The position numbers and the translations under genes were made by a program. Source: Spirochaetae bacterium HGW-Spirochaetae-4 (GTDB lineage Bacteria; Spirochaetota; Spirochaetia; Sphaerochaetales; Sphaerochaetaceae). From it: a DNA stretch of 54,201 nucleotides. Below the pieces are notes generated by a model. The model had not been told where the DNA came from. It worked only from the letters and a program-made list of their open reading frames with translations, and did not search any database. The stretch spans positions 1-54,201 of the forward strand of contig PGXU01000020.1 of the NCBI GenBank assembly GCA_002839335.1, read 5' to 3'. Shown piece after piece: positions 24,190-33,482 of the stretch. The number at the start of each line of letters is the position of its first letter. Positions within the stretch are counted from its first letter, which is position 1.

Positions 24190-25230
24190 GTGGAAATGAA
24201 AACCCAAACACTACTCAAGAAACTGTCACGGCGCAACGAACCCTACATATTCCTGGTGTTGTTGGCACTTTGCCTTCTGATCGAGGTGCGCTCGGGGCAG
24301 TTTTTTTCCTCGAACAATCTTGTTGATATAGCTTCTGCACTCATTGTTCCCGGACTGTTCGCCATTGGGGCTTTCATGGTGATAGTTTCAGGGGGGATCG
24401 ATGTATCCTTTCCCGCTTTGGCTTCGTTGAGTGTGTATGCAACCACCAAATACCTGTTGGACACCAACTACCAGGGTGGTGTATGGGTGGCGATAGTCAT
24501 GGCTTTAGCGATTGGTGCGGTGCTTGGTGCCTTCAATGGCCTATTCATTGGTTATTTCAAGTTGCCGGCATTGATAGTCACCCTTGGTTCGTCAAGCGTG
24601 TTCAAGGGAATTATGCAAGGAGCCTTGAACAGCAAGCAACTTACCACAATCCCGGTCGGAATGCGCGAATGGGGGACCTCCTCGCTTTTCATCGCCAAGA
24701 ATCCTGTCTCCGGATTGACCAGTAGAATGCCCGTAGCCTCCCTTGCCTTCGTGATAGTGCTGGCGCTCGTTTTCCTCATGTTGAGGTATACCATGTTTGG
24801 ACGTGGTATCTATGCGATCGGTGGAAGTGAAGCAAGTGCACACAGGGCAGGATTCGGTGTGGTGAAGACAAAGTTCATCATGTACATCATGGTCGGCATG
24901 ATAGCGAGCTTGGCGGGAGTCATACGCGTATGCATGATGCAACAGGCCCACCCGACCAATATGCTGGGGATGGAAATGAATATTATCGCTGGAGTGGTAC
25001 TTGGAGGAACAGCAATCACAGGTGGAAGGGGAACATTGCTCGGTTGCATGTTGGGAACGCTACTCATTGTCATTGTCGAGAATTCATTGATTCTCCTGGG
25101 TGTTCCCACGTCTTGGAAAAGCGTATTCACCGGGGCCTTGATTATTATCGGAACCGGAGTGAGCGCCTATCAAGTGATCCGAATGAATAGTACCAGAAAA
25201 ATCAAGGCAAAAATCCAGGAGGTTGTATGA
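24190..25230 (+). CDS. Sugar ABC transporter permease 1
   Basis: A 346-residue permease of the ribose/rhamnose-type BPD_transp_2 family with about ten membrane helices. The phrase GGIDVSFPALASL and the late INIIAGVVLGGTAITGGRGTLLG-like segment are family hallmarks. The GTG at 24190 is taken as the start because GGGAGG lies seven bases upstream; ATG six bases later is possible. Its 3' end overlaps the next permease by 4 bp, and the two probably form a heterodimer. Confidence 0.9.
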   Translation: MEMKTQTLLKKLSRRNEPYIFLVLLALCLLIEVRSGQFFSSNNLVDIASALIVPGLFAIGAFMVIVSGGIDVSFPALASLSVYATTKYLLDTNYQGGVWVAIVMALAIGAVLGAFNGLFIGYFKLPALIVTLGSSSVFKGIMQGALNSKQLTTIPVGMREWGTSSLFIAKNPVSGLTSRMPVASLAFVIVLALVFLMLRYTMFGRGIYAIGGSEASAHRAGFGVVKTKFIMYIMVGMIASLAGVIRVCMMQQAHPTNMLGMEMNIIAGVVLGGTAITGGRGTLLGCMLGTLLIVIVENSLILLGVPTSWKSVFTGALIIIGTGVSAYQVIRMNSTRKIKAKIQEVV

Positions 25231-26261
25231 TGGAACGGAATACGATGCAACCTTTGGCCAGATTCGAGAAGCTGTATTCGAATGACCGACATCTTTGGCG
25301 GCTCATCTTTCTAATCATTGTGTGGATGATTTTCATTGCCATCACGCGATTCAGCCGTTTCTATTCCCTGTTGAATTTCCAGACCATGGCAGCCCAGTTT
25401 CCCGAATTCGGATTGATGAGTCTAGGTGTCATGCTTTGCATGATTACCGGAGGTATCGACTTGTCGGTGGTAGGTATCGCGAACTTGACCTCCATCTTGA
25501 TGGCTTACCTGTTGATACAAATGACCAATGCCTCTGGAATGATCCCTGCCTATGCCATTCCATTGGTGTTTGTCTTGGCTGTCGGTATTGGAGCAGCACT
25601 TGGAATCTTCAATGGAATTCTGGTCTCCAAGTTTCACATTCCCCCTATTTTGGCGACCATGGGTTCGGGAGAATTGTTCACTGGAATATGTCTAGCCCTC
25701 ACCAAGGGCAATGCGGTAAGCAAGTTTTCACGAACCTACGCACGTACCATCAACAATCGGATATTCGATTTGATCCCGGTCCAATTGGTGATTTTCATCG
25801 TCATGGCGATCTTGATCTGGTTCCTATTGTCCAGGACAGTATTCGGGACGAAACTGTATATGTTGGGAACCAGCGCCACCGCCGCAAAATTCAGCGGGCT
25901 GAAAACCGATCGACTTCTGATCAAGACCTATATGCTCTCAGGCGTTTGTGCTGCGCTTGGCGGGATGATCATGTTGGCAAACTACAACTCCGCCCGGGCC
26001 GACTATGGAACGGTCTATACGCTGCAATGTGTGTTGATTGTTGTATTGGGAGGTGTCAACCCGGTCGGAGGCAAAGGGAAGATAAGTGGCGTGGTTCTTG
26101 CTATCATTTTGTTGCGTATGCTGGAAACCGGGCTCAATCGGTTCCCAACTATCAGCAGCTACTATATTTCCCTGATTTGGGGCGGAGTATTGATTCTCAT
26201 AATGGTCTTGAATTATTTCACCGAGAACACTCCAAGGTTTCGAAAGAAGATAGCAAGGTAA
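25227..26261 (+). CDS. Sugar ABC transporter permease 2
   Basis: A 344-residue permease of the same family as its upstream neighbour, with matching elements GGIDLSVVGIANL and CVLIVVLGGVNPVGGKGKISG. Two unlike permeases, as in RhaP/RhaQ or LsrC/LsrD systems, make the pore. AGGAGG lies four bases before ATG 25227 and seven before ATG 25230, so either start may be used. It overlaps permease 1 by 4 bp. Confidence 0.9.
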   Translation: MMERNTMQPLARFEKLYSNDRHLWRLIFLIIVWMIFIAITRFSRFYSLLNFQTMAAQFPEFGLMSLGVMLCMITGGIDLSVVGIANLTSILMAYLLIQMTNASGMIPAYAIPLVFVLAVGIGAALGIFNGILVSKFHIPPILATMGSGELFTGICLALTKGNAVSKFSRTYARTINNRIFDLIPVQLVIFIVMAILIWFLLSRTVFGTKLYMLGTSATAAKFSGLKTDRLLIKTYMLSGVCAALGGMIMLANYNSARADYGTVYTLQCVLIVVLGGVNPVGGKGKISGVVLAIILLRMLETGLNRFPTISSYYISLIWGGVLILIMVLNYFTENTPRFRKKIAR

Positions 26262-26287
26262 ATGGCAGTTGGATAGTGGGAGGAAAT

Positions 26288-27049
26288 ATGAAAATGGTAA
26301 AAGTCCTATTGGTTGGAGAGTCCTGGATGTCGGTGAGCACGCACCACAAGGGTTTCGATCACTTTTCATCCGCCACATATGAGACCGGCCATTATTTTTT
26401 GAAAAAGGCGTTCGACGAGAGCAAATTCATTGAATATACCCACATACCGGCACACGAAGCCGCCGAGCGGTTTCCTGAGACTCTTGAAGAATTGGATCCA
26501 TACGATGTGGTTATCCTCAGCGATATCGGTGCCAATACACTGCTGTTGAGTAGAAAAGTCTTCATCGAAGGACACACCGCGCCAAACAGGTTGCGTCTCA
26601 TAAACGATTGGGTTTCCAAAGGTGGCGGATTATGCATGTGCGGTGGGTACCTGTCCTTCGCAGGATTCCAAGCTTCTGCAAAATATTTCCGAACACCGCT
26701 CGAGGAAGTCCTTCCAGTGCAGATCTACCCATTCGACGATAGGGTAGAGACCCCTGAGGGTGTGGACGTCTCAATTGAAATGCCCGATCATCCGATTTTG
26801 GATGGCGTTCCATCTCCTTGGCCCTATCTATTGGGATACCAGGAAGTTTCAATGAAATCGGAGGCCCAGCTCATAGCAAAAACCCAATATAACCATCCGT
26901 TGCTTGCTGCTATGGACTATGGGAAAGGCCGTTCCATGGCGTGGATGACCGATATTGGTCCACATTGGTGTCCAAGGAGTTTTACCGAATGGATCGGATA
27001 TGCCAAGATCTGGCAGAATGCCATGCAATGGTTGTCCCGACATAGGTAA
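26288..27049 (+). CDS. GATase1-like protein of unknown role
   Basis: A 253-residue soluble protein resembling the putative glutamine amidotransferase-like family (GATase1_like/ThuA-type fold): YDVVILSDIGANTLLLS near residues 77-93, WVSKGGGLCMCGGYLSFAG near 108-126 and a C-terminal GKGRSMAWMTDIGPHWCP. The Cys in GGGLCMCGG stands near the usual nucleophile elbow but a full Cys-His-Glu triad is not evident. The start at 26288 follows GGGAGG. It is the last gene of the sugar transporter operon, so it probably acts on the imported compound. Confidence 0.75.
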   Translation: MKMVKVLLVGESWMSVSTHHKGFDHFSSATYETGHYFLKKAFDESKFIEYTHIPAHEAAERFPETLEELDPYDVVILSDIGANTLLLSRKVFIEGHTAPNRLRLINDWVSKGGGLCMCGGYLSFAGFQASAKYFRTPLEEVLPVQIYPFDDRVETPEGVDVSIEMPDHPILDGVPSPWPYLLGYQEVSMKSEAQLIAKTQYNHPLLAAMDYGKGRSMAWMTDIGPHWCPRSFTEWIGYAKIWQNAMQWLSRHR

Positions 27050-27088
27050 TTCAAAGTTCCAAGAGCACAAACGAATTGAATTCTCTAT

Positions 27089-27103
27089 TAGTCCGGCGGA
27101 CTA
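27089..27103. promoter_or_regulatory. Palindrome upstream of the AraC-type gene
   Basis: TAGTCCG-G-CGGACTA is a perfect 15-bp palindrome, 40 bases after the GATase-like gene and about 100 before the regulator. It may be an operator or a weak termination hairpin. Confidence 0.3.
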
Positions 27104-27200
27104 CCGACGAACCGTTGATCCAAGCTCTCCAAATTGTGCATGGTAAGAGAGGATTCGATTCACCACGTCGTGTATGTTCAGAAGTGCCAGGAGGTAAAAC

Positions 27201-28064
27201 ATGGAATGGATCGCCAGATTGAACGAAGCTGTCTCCTACATGGAGAACAATCTCGATAAGGAGATCAGTTACGAGCGTGCGGCACGGATCGCTTGTTGTT
27301 CGACCTTTCACTTCATACGGATGTTCACGTTTATCGCCGGAATCCCATTGTCCGAATACGTCCGACGCAGGCGGCTGACATTGGCTGCATTCGATATCCA
27401 ACGAGGAGACGGAAAGATTGTCGATATCGCATTGCGATACGGATACGAATCCCCAACTGCATTCAATCGTGCATTCCATGTTGTCCATGGCATGAGTCCA
27501 TCGGAAGCGAGAAGAGCCGGGGTTGTACTCAAGGCGCACCCACGGATGATTTTCAGCATGGCAATCACAGGAGGAGCCGAAATGCAGTATCGAATCGAGA
27601 AGAAAGAGAGTTTCACTATCGTTGGGGTAGGACAACATTTCTCCGTGAAAATGGAAGAATGTTTCGAAGAGGTTCCCAAGTTCTGGCAACGTACGATCCA
27701 ATCGGGGGAGATTCCCCGGATCATGGAATATTTGGATAGGGAACCACAGGGATTGCTCGGTGTCTGTGGAAATATGGAGGGTGATGATTTCGATTATTTC
27801 ATAGCAGTGGCATCCACCAGGAAGGCCGGGGACAGCTTTGTCGAGTACAGGATTCCCGCAAGCACGTGGGCGATATTCGAATGCATCGGACCCATGCCGC
27901 ACGCCATACAGGACCTACAGCGAAGAATCATAACCGAATGGTTGCCCATTTCAGGATACGAATACAGCAATGCACCCGATATTGAGGTGTATTTTGCCGG
28001 GGACCAGCAGGCGAACGATTATCGATGCGAGGTATGGCTCCCGGTTACCAGGAAGTCCGATTAG
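27201..28064 (+). CDS. AraC-family regulator with a GyrI-like ligand domain
   Basis: A 287-residue protein. The N-terminal AraC/XylS domain (about 1-105) has two helix-turn-helices, YERAARIACCSTFHFIRMFTF and IVDIALRYGYESPTAFNRAF, and the GMSPSEARR close. The C-terminal part (about 125-285) is a GyrI-like effector-binding domain, as in Rob/BmrR-type regulators that sense hydrophobic drugs. AGGAGG precedes the ATG. It is convergent with an MFS exporter, sharing 4 bp at their ends, and may control that exporter. Confidence 0.92.
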   Translation: MEWIARLNEAVSYMENNLDKEISYERAARIACCSTFHFIRMFTFIAGIPLSEYVRRRRLTLAAFDIQRGDGKIVDIALRYGYESPTAFNRAFHVVHGMSPSEARRAGVVLKAHPRMIFSMAITGGAEMQYRIEKKESFTIVGVGQHFSVKMEECFEEVPKFWQRTIQSGEIPRIMEYLDREPQGLLGVCGNMEGDDFDYFIAVASTRKAGDSFVEYRIPASTWAIFECIGPMPHAIQDLQRRIITEWLPISGYEYSNAPDIEVYFAGDQQANDYRCEVWLPVTRKSD

Positions 28065-29308
28065 GACTGCACTTCGGTGGGGGCTTCGGCGATATCCGGA
28101 GCTCCCGCCGCCACCAGTTTCTTGTTTCCCAACATGGCCCATCCCAGGATTGTCATAAGTATGCTGGTTACCAACAGGAGCCATTCGATCTCGATGGCAT
28201 CGGAAAGGGGACCGAACACCAACATCGAAAGCGGCATGACCGAACTGGAGATCATGGTGAATACACCGAACACCCGACCCAGGTATCCTTCCTCGACTTT
28301 CTGCTGGAGCAAGACCGTGAAGGGCGTGTTGAATAGCGGCATGGAAATGCCGATGACCGCCATGAAGGCCAAGTAGATCCAGAATATGGGGATAATACCA
28401 AGAGCCAGGGTCGCCAGCCCCGTTATGATCGTACTGAATGCCATGGTATGCAACTTGTTTGCGAAGCCGCCCCAGGAGGCAATGAGCAATCCTCCCAGCA
28501 TCATCCCGCCTGAGAACGCCACTTCGATTGCCGTGAGACGCCACACATCGCTACCGAAACTTCGGGTCACCTGCAATGGGGTCAAGAAGGCCAACGGTGT
28601 CACGAATACGAAGAATGCGGCACAGAACGCGAATAGGACTTTTATAAACCCATGGTTGTTGATGTAGCGTATGCCGTCACGCATATCGGAGAAATAGCTG
28701 AATTCCTGATGCTCCTTGGCTTTTCCATGGATAGGAATTTTCAGGAAGAACGAGAGGATTGCAATGGCGATCGCAGCTGTCACAACATCGATGGAAAAGA
28801 TCGATTGGATTGGACTGAGGGTGAGTAGTGCCCCACTGAGCATCGGTGTGACAATAGTTACCAACGACTGCACGCTTCCGTTCAAGCCGTTTACCCGGGT
28901 CAACTTCTCCTGTGGCACGATCTGGGGGAGTAGGGCACTTACCGCTGGTGTTTGGATACCCGTCCCAAAGGAACGTATCAACAATACGGCGAACAATTGC
29001 CATATCGCATCTTGTCCAAGATAGAAGAGGATCGCCATTCCAAGGGTGACCAGTGCAATGAGCGCATCCGCGAATATTATCAATCGTTTACGGTCGAACC
29101 GGTCGGCCCACACACCGGCAAATGGTGAGATGATAAGTGTCGGAATGAATCCACACAGGATCGAGACAGTCATCATGACTCCCGACTGCGTCACAAGTGT
29201 TATGTGCCACATGATCGCGTACTGGACCAACATCGAACCGAACAAGCTGATATTCTGACTTACCAAAAAGAGTATCGTATCATGTTTCCATGTTTTTTCA
29301 CGTTTCAT
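28061..29308 (-). CDS. MFS exporter (macrolide/enterobactin efflux type)
   Basis: About 415 residues and twelve membrane helices of the MFS_3 type. Features are FLVSQNISLFGSMLVQYAIMWHIT at the N terminus and the loop-2/3 motif GVWADRFDRKRLI, which is the MFS signature of drug efflux pumps such as MefA and EntS. Start MKREK at 29308 is preferred to an upstream codon because GGTGGA precedes it. The gene ends 4 bp inside the converging AraC/GyrI gene. A drug or siderophore substrate is likely. Confidence 0.9.
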   Translation of the reverse strand: MKREKTWKHDTILFLVSQNISLFGSMLVQYAIMWHITLVTQSGVMMTVSILCGFIPTLIISPFAGVWADRFDRKRLIIFADALIALVTLGMAILFYLGQDAIWQLFAVLLIRSFGTGIQTPAVSALLPQIVPQEKLTRVNGLNGSVQSLVTIVTPMLSGALLTLSPIQSIFSIDVVTAAIAIAILSFFLKIPIHGKAKEHQEFSYFSDMRDGIRYINNHGFIKVLFAFCAAFFVFVTPLAFLTPLQVTRSFGSDVWRLTAIEVAFSGGMMLGGLLIASWGGFANKLHTMAFSTIITGLATLALGIIPIFWIYLAFMAVIGISMPLFNTPFTVLLQQKVEEGYLGRVFGVFTMISSSVMPLSMLVFGPLSDAIEIEWLLLVTSILMTILGWAMLGNKKLVAAGAPDIAEAPTEVQS

Positions 29309-29434
29309 AGCAAATCCACCCGTAGGACAGAAATATACCAACCGACACATTGTACGGCTAGTGGCAACCCGAAATTTCCTGAAAAGTTACGCCTCCGATA
29401 CTTTGACCCCAAATACCGATGTCCCGGAATCGAT

Positions 29435-29821
29435 TCAATAGAACCCTTTGCCCGGAATCACATGCCGTATGCCACCCCGAGGGTCCTCGACATCTCCACT
29501 CCGCCGTGGAATCAAATGGATGTGGCAATGGAAAATTGTCTGGCCAGCGGCTTTTCCAACATTTATCCCCACATTGAAAGCCAGGACAGAAGGGTCTTGT
29601 TTTTGGATTTCGTCTCGCATCAAACGCAACAGCTCGTGGCAATCGGACAATTCCGTATCCGACAGGTCGAAGTATTCCGTGATGTGGCGTTTCGGTATGA
29701 CCAATGCATGGAGCGGTGTAACCGGTGAACTGTCGTACATGGCATATGCAGAGGTGTTTTCATGTACGATGCGTAAGGACTTTTGTTTGCAGAAGACGCA
29801 CATAGTCGGATTGTGATCCAT
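29435..29821 (-). CDS. HIT-family nucleotide hydrolase
   Basis: A 128-residue protein with the histidine-triad motif HCHIHLIP near residues 97-104 and the family's N-terminal CVFC pair. Proteins of this kind hydrolyse nucleoside phosphoramidates or dinucleotides such as Ap4A. The start at 29821 follows GAAGAGGAG. It is monocistronic, with a promoter about 20 bases upstream. Confidence 0.95.
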   Translation of the reverse strand: MDHNPTMCVFCKQKSLRIVHENTSAYAMYDSSPVTPLHALVIPKRHITEYFDLSDTELSDCHELLRLMRDEIQKQDPSVLAFNVGINVGKAAGQTIFHCHIHLIPRRSGDVEDPRGGIRHVIPGKGFY

Positions 29822-30163
29822 CCAGATCTCCTCTTCCTGCATATAACAACAAACGGAGCTGATATGCAACAGCATGGCAACAGTACCAGATAAATATTTA
29901 ACTGATTACAATATTTGCATCAATACAATAAATAGGGCACTCCAAGGCAAAATTTTCCTGATTATTTTCTGGTCTTGCTATTCGCGGGTGGTGCAATTTC
30001 CCGACTTGCTGTGTAGAATCCAAGGTGATGTATCCTCTAGTGATCTGAGCTGACACGAACGAAGTCCATCTGTTCAATAGGCCCAAGAAAAGCAAAGATT
30101 AGGATGATACAGATCACTAGCTTCCCATCCATCGTAAAATTTGATACAGGAGGAAATAGTATC
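29822..30163. other. Intergenic region between the HIT gene and the next operon
   Basis: It contains the HIT promoter and an 11-bp perfect inverted repeat, CTAGTGATCTG (30037-30047) and CAGATCACTAG (30110-30120), 62 bp apart. No gene is seen. The repeat pair could be two operator half-sites or the ends of a large stem. Confidence 0.4.
29841..29869 (-). promoter_or_regulatory. Predicted promoter of the HIT gene
   Basis: On the minus strand TTGCAT (29869-29864), 17 bp and TTATAT (29846-29841), 19 bp before the ATG. Confidence 0.5.
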
Positions 30164-30622
30164 ATGAAATATATGAAGATGCTTCTGTTTGTCATGCATG
30201 TGGTAATCGGTGTAGGTGCTTTGGGTGGTGGGTATGCGTGTATTGTCGAACCTCTGGCTCCCCTTGGAGCACCACTTTCGATGCTGGAAGGATCGCCATT
30301 CGAATCCTTTCTCATACCGGGTCTGGTCCTGTTCGGACTATTCGGTATAGGCAACATTGTCGGTGCGGTGTTTCTGGCCAAAAAGGTCACGTGGCATGGA
30401 TATATCGCCGGAGTGTTGGGTAGTGGTATGGTGATTTGGATCGTGATCCAAGTCCTGATTATCGATACAATAGCATTCCTCCATATTCTGTTCTTCTTCA
30501 TCGGGATTGTCGAGGCGACCATCGGGTTGGCCATGCTGTTGCAGGCGGATCTGTTTCCTGCTCCCTTGGTCCGAAAAGTTGCGTTAAAACTGTTTGCGCC
30601 CTCGAAAGCTGCCCAAGGGTGA
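30164..30622 (+). CDS. Hypothetical membrane protein
   Basis: A 152-residue protein with four predicted membrane helices (about 5-25, 47-70, 77-98, 103-125). The start MKYMKMLLF at 30164 follows AGGAGGA. It leads a group with an FMN-binding protein and an FtsX/MacB-type ABC transporter, so it may be a membrane partner, but no family is recognised. Confidence 0.75.
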   Translation: MKYMKMLLFVMHVVIGVGALGGGYACIVEPLAPLGAPLSMLEGSPFESFLIPGLVLFGLFGIGNIVGAVFLAKKVTWHGYIAGVLGSGMVIWIVIQVLIIDTIAFLHILFFFIGIVEATIGLAMLLQADLFPAPLVRKVALKLFAPSKAAQG

Positions 30623-30644
30623 TGATACCCAATCGGAGTCAATC

Positions 30645-31043
30645 ATGAAAAAACGATATATCGTTCTATTGGTATTGCTTGTGGTCATAGTTGTTGGGGC
30701 AGTGGGAGTCCGAAGTTTCATCCGGAAATCGGAAGTAGCCCTGAACCAACTGTCGGCCCTGTCGATTGAAAATCCGGACCTCTCCAAGATTGCCGACGGT
30801 ATATACGAGGGGTCCTACGAAGCCTTTCCCGTCAAGGTGGTTGTGACCGTCGAGGTCGCCGACCATAGGATTGTCTCGGTCGACTTGAAGGAACACCGCA
30901 ATGGCCAGGGGAAGCCAGCCGAATCCTTGCTACCACGCATCGTGACTACCCAGAGTGTTGAGCTTGATGCGGTTGCGGGTGCGACTTACAGCAGTAAAGT
31001 GATTCTCAAAGCTGTTGAACAGGCTCTGCTTCAAGGTCGATAG
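30645..31043 (+). CDS. Membrane-anchored FMN-binding-domain protein
   Basis: A 132-residue protein: an N-terminal anchor helix (residues 4-24) and then an FMN-binding domain ending DAVAGATYSSKVILKAVEQAL. The GAT motif carries the threonine to which ApbE-type enzymes attach FMN covalently in related flavoproteins. The domain should face outside the inner membrane and pass electrons. It precedes an ABC transporter of the FtsX/MacB type, with the membrane protein upstream. The electron partner is not identified. Confidence 0.82.
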   Translation: MKKRYIVLLVLLVVIVVGAVGVRSFIRKSEVALNQLSALSIENPDLSKIADGIYEGSYEAFPVKVVVTVEVADHRIVSVDLKEHRNGQGKPAESLLPRIVTTQSVELDAVAGATYSSKVILKAVEQALLQGR

Positions 31044-31080
31044 TGATCTGTGAGGACAACACGTTGGGGAGTTTTGGAAT

Positions 31081-33435
31081 ATGTTTTTAAAAATTGTGAT
31101 GAACGATGTTCGGAGAAAGAAGATCATTTCTGCGACTGTCCTGGTGTTTATTACCATGGCCGTTGTCCTTGGTTCCAGTGCGACGAATATCATTGCGAAT
31201 CTGATGCAGTCGATCGCACAGCTCAAGACCCATGCGGTTCCATCGGATCTTACACAAATGCACATCGGTCCCTACGACCAGGCGGCGGTCGATAGATTGG
31301 TTGCTACACTGGGGGAGCATATTGCCGAACAGGAAACGATGTTCCTATTGAATATCGAGGGAAGCGATATCCATTTCGGAGCGAATCGGACCATGGTCGA
31401 CACGGTGCAAGATATTTCCTTTGTCGTACAGAACCGAAAATTCGACTTTATCTTGGATTTGGACAACCGGAAACTGGAAATCAAGGCGGGTGAGGTCGCA
31501 GTTCCCATCTATTTCATGAAAACCTACAGCCTGAACCTTGGCGACGTACTTCGGGTGGAATCCCGGGGATTCCGGAAGGAATTCGTCATTTCCGATTATG
31601 CCAGGGATTTCGAGATGAATTCGGCATTGGCTTCCTCGAAACGGTTTGTCATCAACCAGGCCGATTATGACGAAATGCTCGCACACCAAGTCGGTGACAT
31701 GGAATATCTGATCGAATTCAAACTACATGAGCATGGCGACCTGCGGACAGTGCGGAACGCCTATAGGAAAGCCGGATTGCCCTCCAATGGTCCGACCATC
31801 GAGGGAAAACTCTTCTCCCTGTTCAACGCCTTGTCCGATGCGGCAGTGGTCATGGTTATCGTGCTCATCAGCCTGTTGCTGGTGGTAGTGGCGTCCCTTT
31901 GCATCCGATTGACCTTCCTCGCGACAATCGATGAGGATCTGAGAGAAATCGGTGTCATGAAAGCCCTGGGCATATCCAGGAAAGACATCAGGAATGTCTA
32001 TCTGACGAAATACAAGATCGTTGCTGCCGTTGCGGGTGTAATCGGGTATGGGTTATCGTTCCTTGTTGTCCGAGCATTCAATGGCAATATGCGGTTGTAC
32101 CTGTCTTCGGACCTGTCGGGAAGCCTGCAATATGTGCTCTCCCTGGTTGCACCCATAGCGATTTATCTGATTATCGTACTGTACTGTCGAAGTGTATTGG
32201 GGAGGATCGATGCAATCTCGGCGACCGAGGCATTGCGGTCCGACATCATGCAACGGGGAAAGCACCGGAAATACCGGTTTCCACTCTTGAAGAACAGGTT
32301 TCTCGGTACCAGCACCTATATGGGGCTGCGGGATGTCGCCATCCGAATCAAGCTCTATCGGTTGTTGTTCTTCATTTTCATCGTGTGCACATTCATAGCG
32401 ATTCTGCCGTTGAATGTGTTCAACACCATGAATTCACCGAAGTTCTCCACCTACATGGGAATCGGGCAATGCGATGTTCGGATCGACCTGAGGAAAACCG
32501 ACACGATAACGGCCGACTTCGAAAGGTTGCTGGCCGAACTTGAAAACGATTCCGATATCGAAAAGCATGCTGCTTATATCACGTGTTCATACCCGGCCAT
32601 GACAGCGGACGGTAGATGGGAATACATAATCATCGAAACAGGAGATTTTTCGGTATTCCCCTTGCAGTACTTGGAAGGGGAGGCTCCCTCTGACGCTGGA
32701 GAGATTTCCCTCTCATTCGCACAAGCATCTGCGGATGGGTTGGATAAGAAGATCGGTGACACGGTGGTCGTCCAAGTCGGAGGGGTAGATAAGCAGCTGA
32801 AGGTGAGTGGTATCTACCAGGACATCACCAATGGGGGGAAGACCGCAAAAGCCGGTAGTTCCCTCGGTTTGCAGCACGATGCGATCCTCTGGTACATGGT
32901 GAATCTGGATATCGCTCCACATGCGGACGTGTCGGCGAAAATGGCACATTACCAATCGACCTACGCATCCGCCCAGGTGAATGGGATCAAGGAATACGCC
33001 AGGCAGACGATGGGGAATATCATCCGACAGATGGGTGCTATCGTGATCGGAGGACTTGCGATCGCAATTGTTGTCATGGTGTTGATAACGGCGTTGTTCC
33101 TCAAGATGTTGTTGTCGAAGGACATGTCCCAGATTGCGATCATGCGCAGTATCGGGCTGTCGACCCGGCAAATCGAACGCCAGTATATGGCCGGAACGAT
33201 GGTGGTCCTGCTTCCAGGCATCATCCTGGGAGTTCTGGCGGCCGATTATCTGGGTGAGATACTGGTCAGCATGGCCATGTCCTCGATGGGTGCGGCCAGC
33301 ATACGGTTCGTGGGTATCGCGTGGCAGACATGGCTGGTATACCCGCTGTTGATAATCGTTGTCGTGGGCATCACCCTGTCGTTGAGTTGCAAGGTTGCAG
33401 TCGCCGAAGACCTTTCGGTGGTGCTTAGAAGTTGA
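31081..33435 (+). CDS. FtsX/MacB-type ABC transporter permease
   Basis: A 784-residue protein with an N-terminal helix and periplasmic domain, then two FtsX-type four-helix clusters: about 250-370 (with LREIGVMKALGISRKDIRNVYLTKYKIV) and about 645-780 (SQIAIMRSIGLSTRQIERQYMAG). A second large extracytoplasmic domain lies between them. Such permeases move lipoproteins, peptides or toxins, or transmit force, rather than import solutes. Its ATPase follows after 47 bp. GGGGAG lies about ten bases before the ATG. Confidence 0.9.
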   Translation: MFLKIVMNDVRRKKIISATVLVFITMAVVLGSSATNIIANLMQSIAQLKTHAVPSDLTQMHIGPYDQAAVDRLVATLGEHIAEQETMFLLNIEGSDIHFGANRTMVDTVQDISFVVQNRKFDFILDLDNRKLEIKAGEVAVPIYFMKTYSLNLGDVLRVESRGFRKEFVISDYARDFEMNSALASSKRFVINQADYDEMLAHQVGDMEYLIEFKLHEHGDLRTVRNAYRKAGLPSNGPTIEGKLFSLFNALSDAAVVMVIVLISLLLVVVASLCIRLTFLATIDEDLREIGVMKALGISRKDIRNVYLTKYKIVAAVAGVIGYGLSFLVVRAFNGNMRLYLSSDLSGSLQYVLSLVAPIAIYLIIVLYCRSVLGRIDAISATEALRSDIMQRGKHRKYRFPLLKNRFLGTSTYMGLRDVAIRIKLYRLLFFIFIVCTFIAILPLNVFNTMNSPKFSTYMGIGQCDVRIDLRKTDTITADFERLLAELENDSDIEKHAAYITCSYPAMTADGRWEYIIIETGDFSVFPLQYLEGEAPSDAGEISLSFAQASADGLDKKIGDTVVVQVGGVDKQLKVSGIYQDITNGGKTAKAGSSLGLQHDAILWYMVNLDIAPHADVSAKMAHYQSTYASAQVNGIKEYARQTMGNIIRQMGAIVIGGLAIAIVVMVLITALFLKMLLSKDMSQIAIMRSIGLSTRQIERQYMAGTMVVLLPGIILGVLAADYLGEILVSMAMSSMGAASIRFVGIAWQTWLVYPLLIIVVVGITLSLSCKVAVAEDLSVVLRS

Positions 33436-33482
33436 GCAACCTGTGAAAAGAATCGAATAGAGACCAGTTGGTGGAGGATCAT

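Noticed and set aside
25295-26287. Upstream extension of the GATase-like gene to 584 residues
   Set aside because: The first 330 codons are out of frame within permease 2, and the protein character only begins at the ATG at 26288, which has a good ribosome site.
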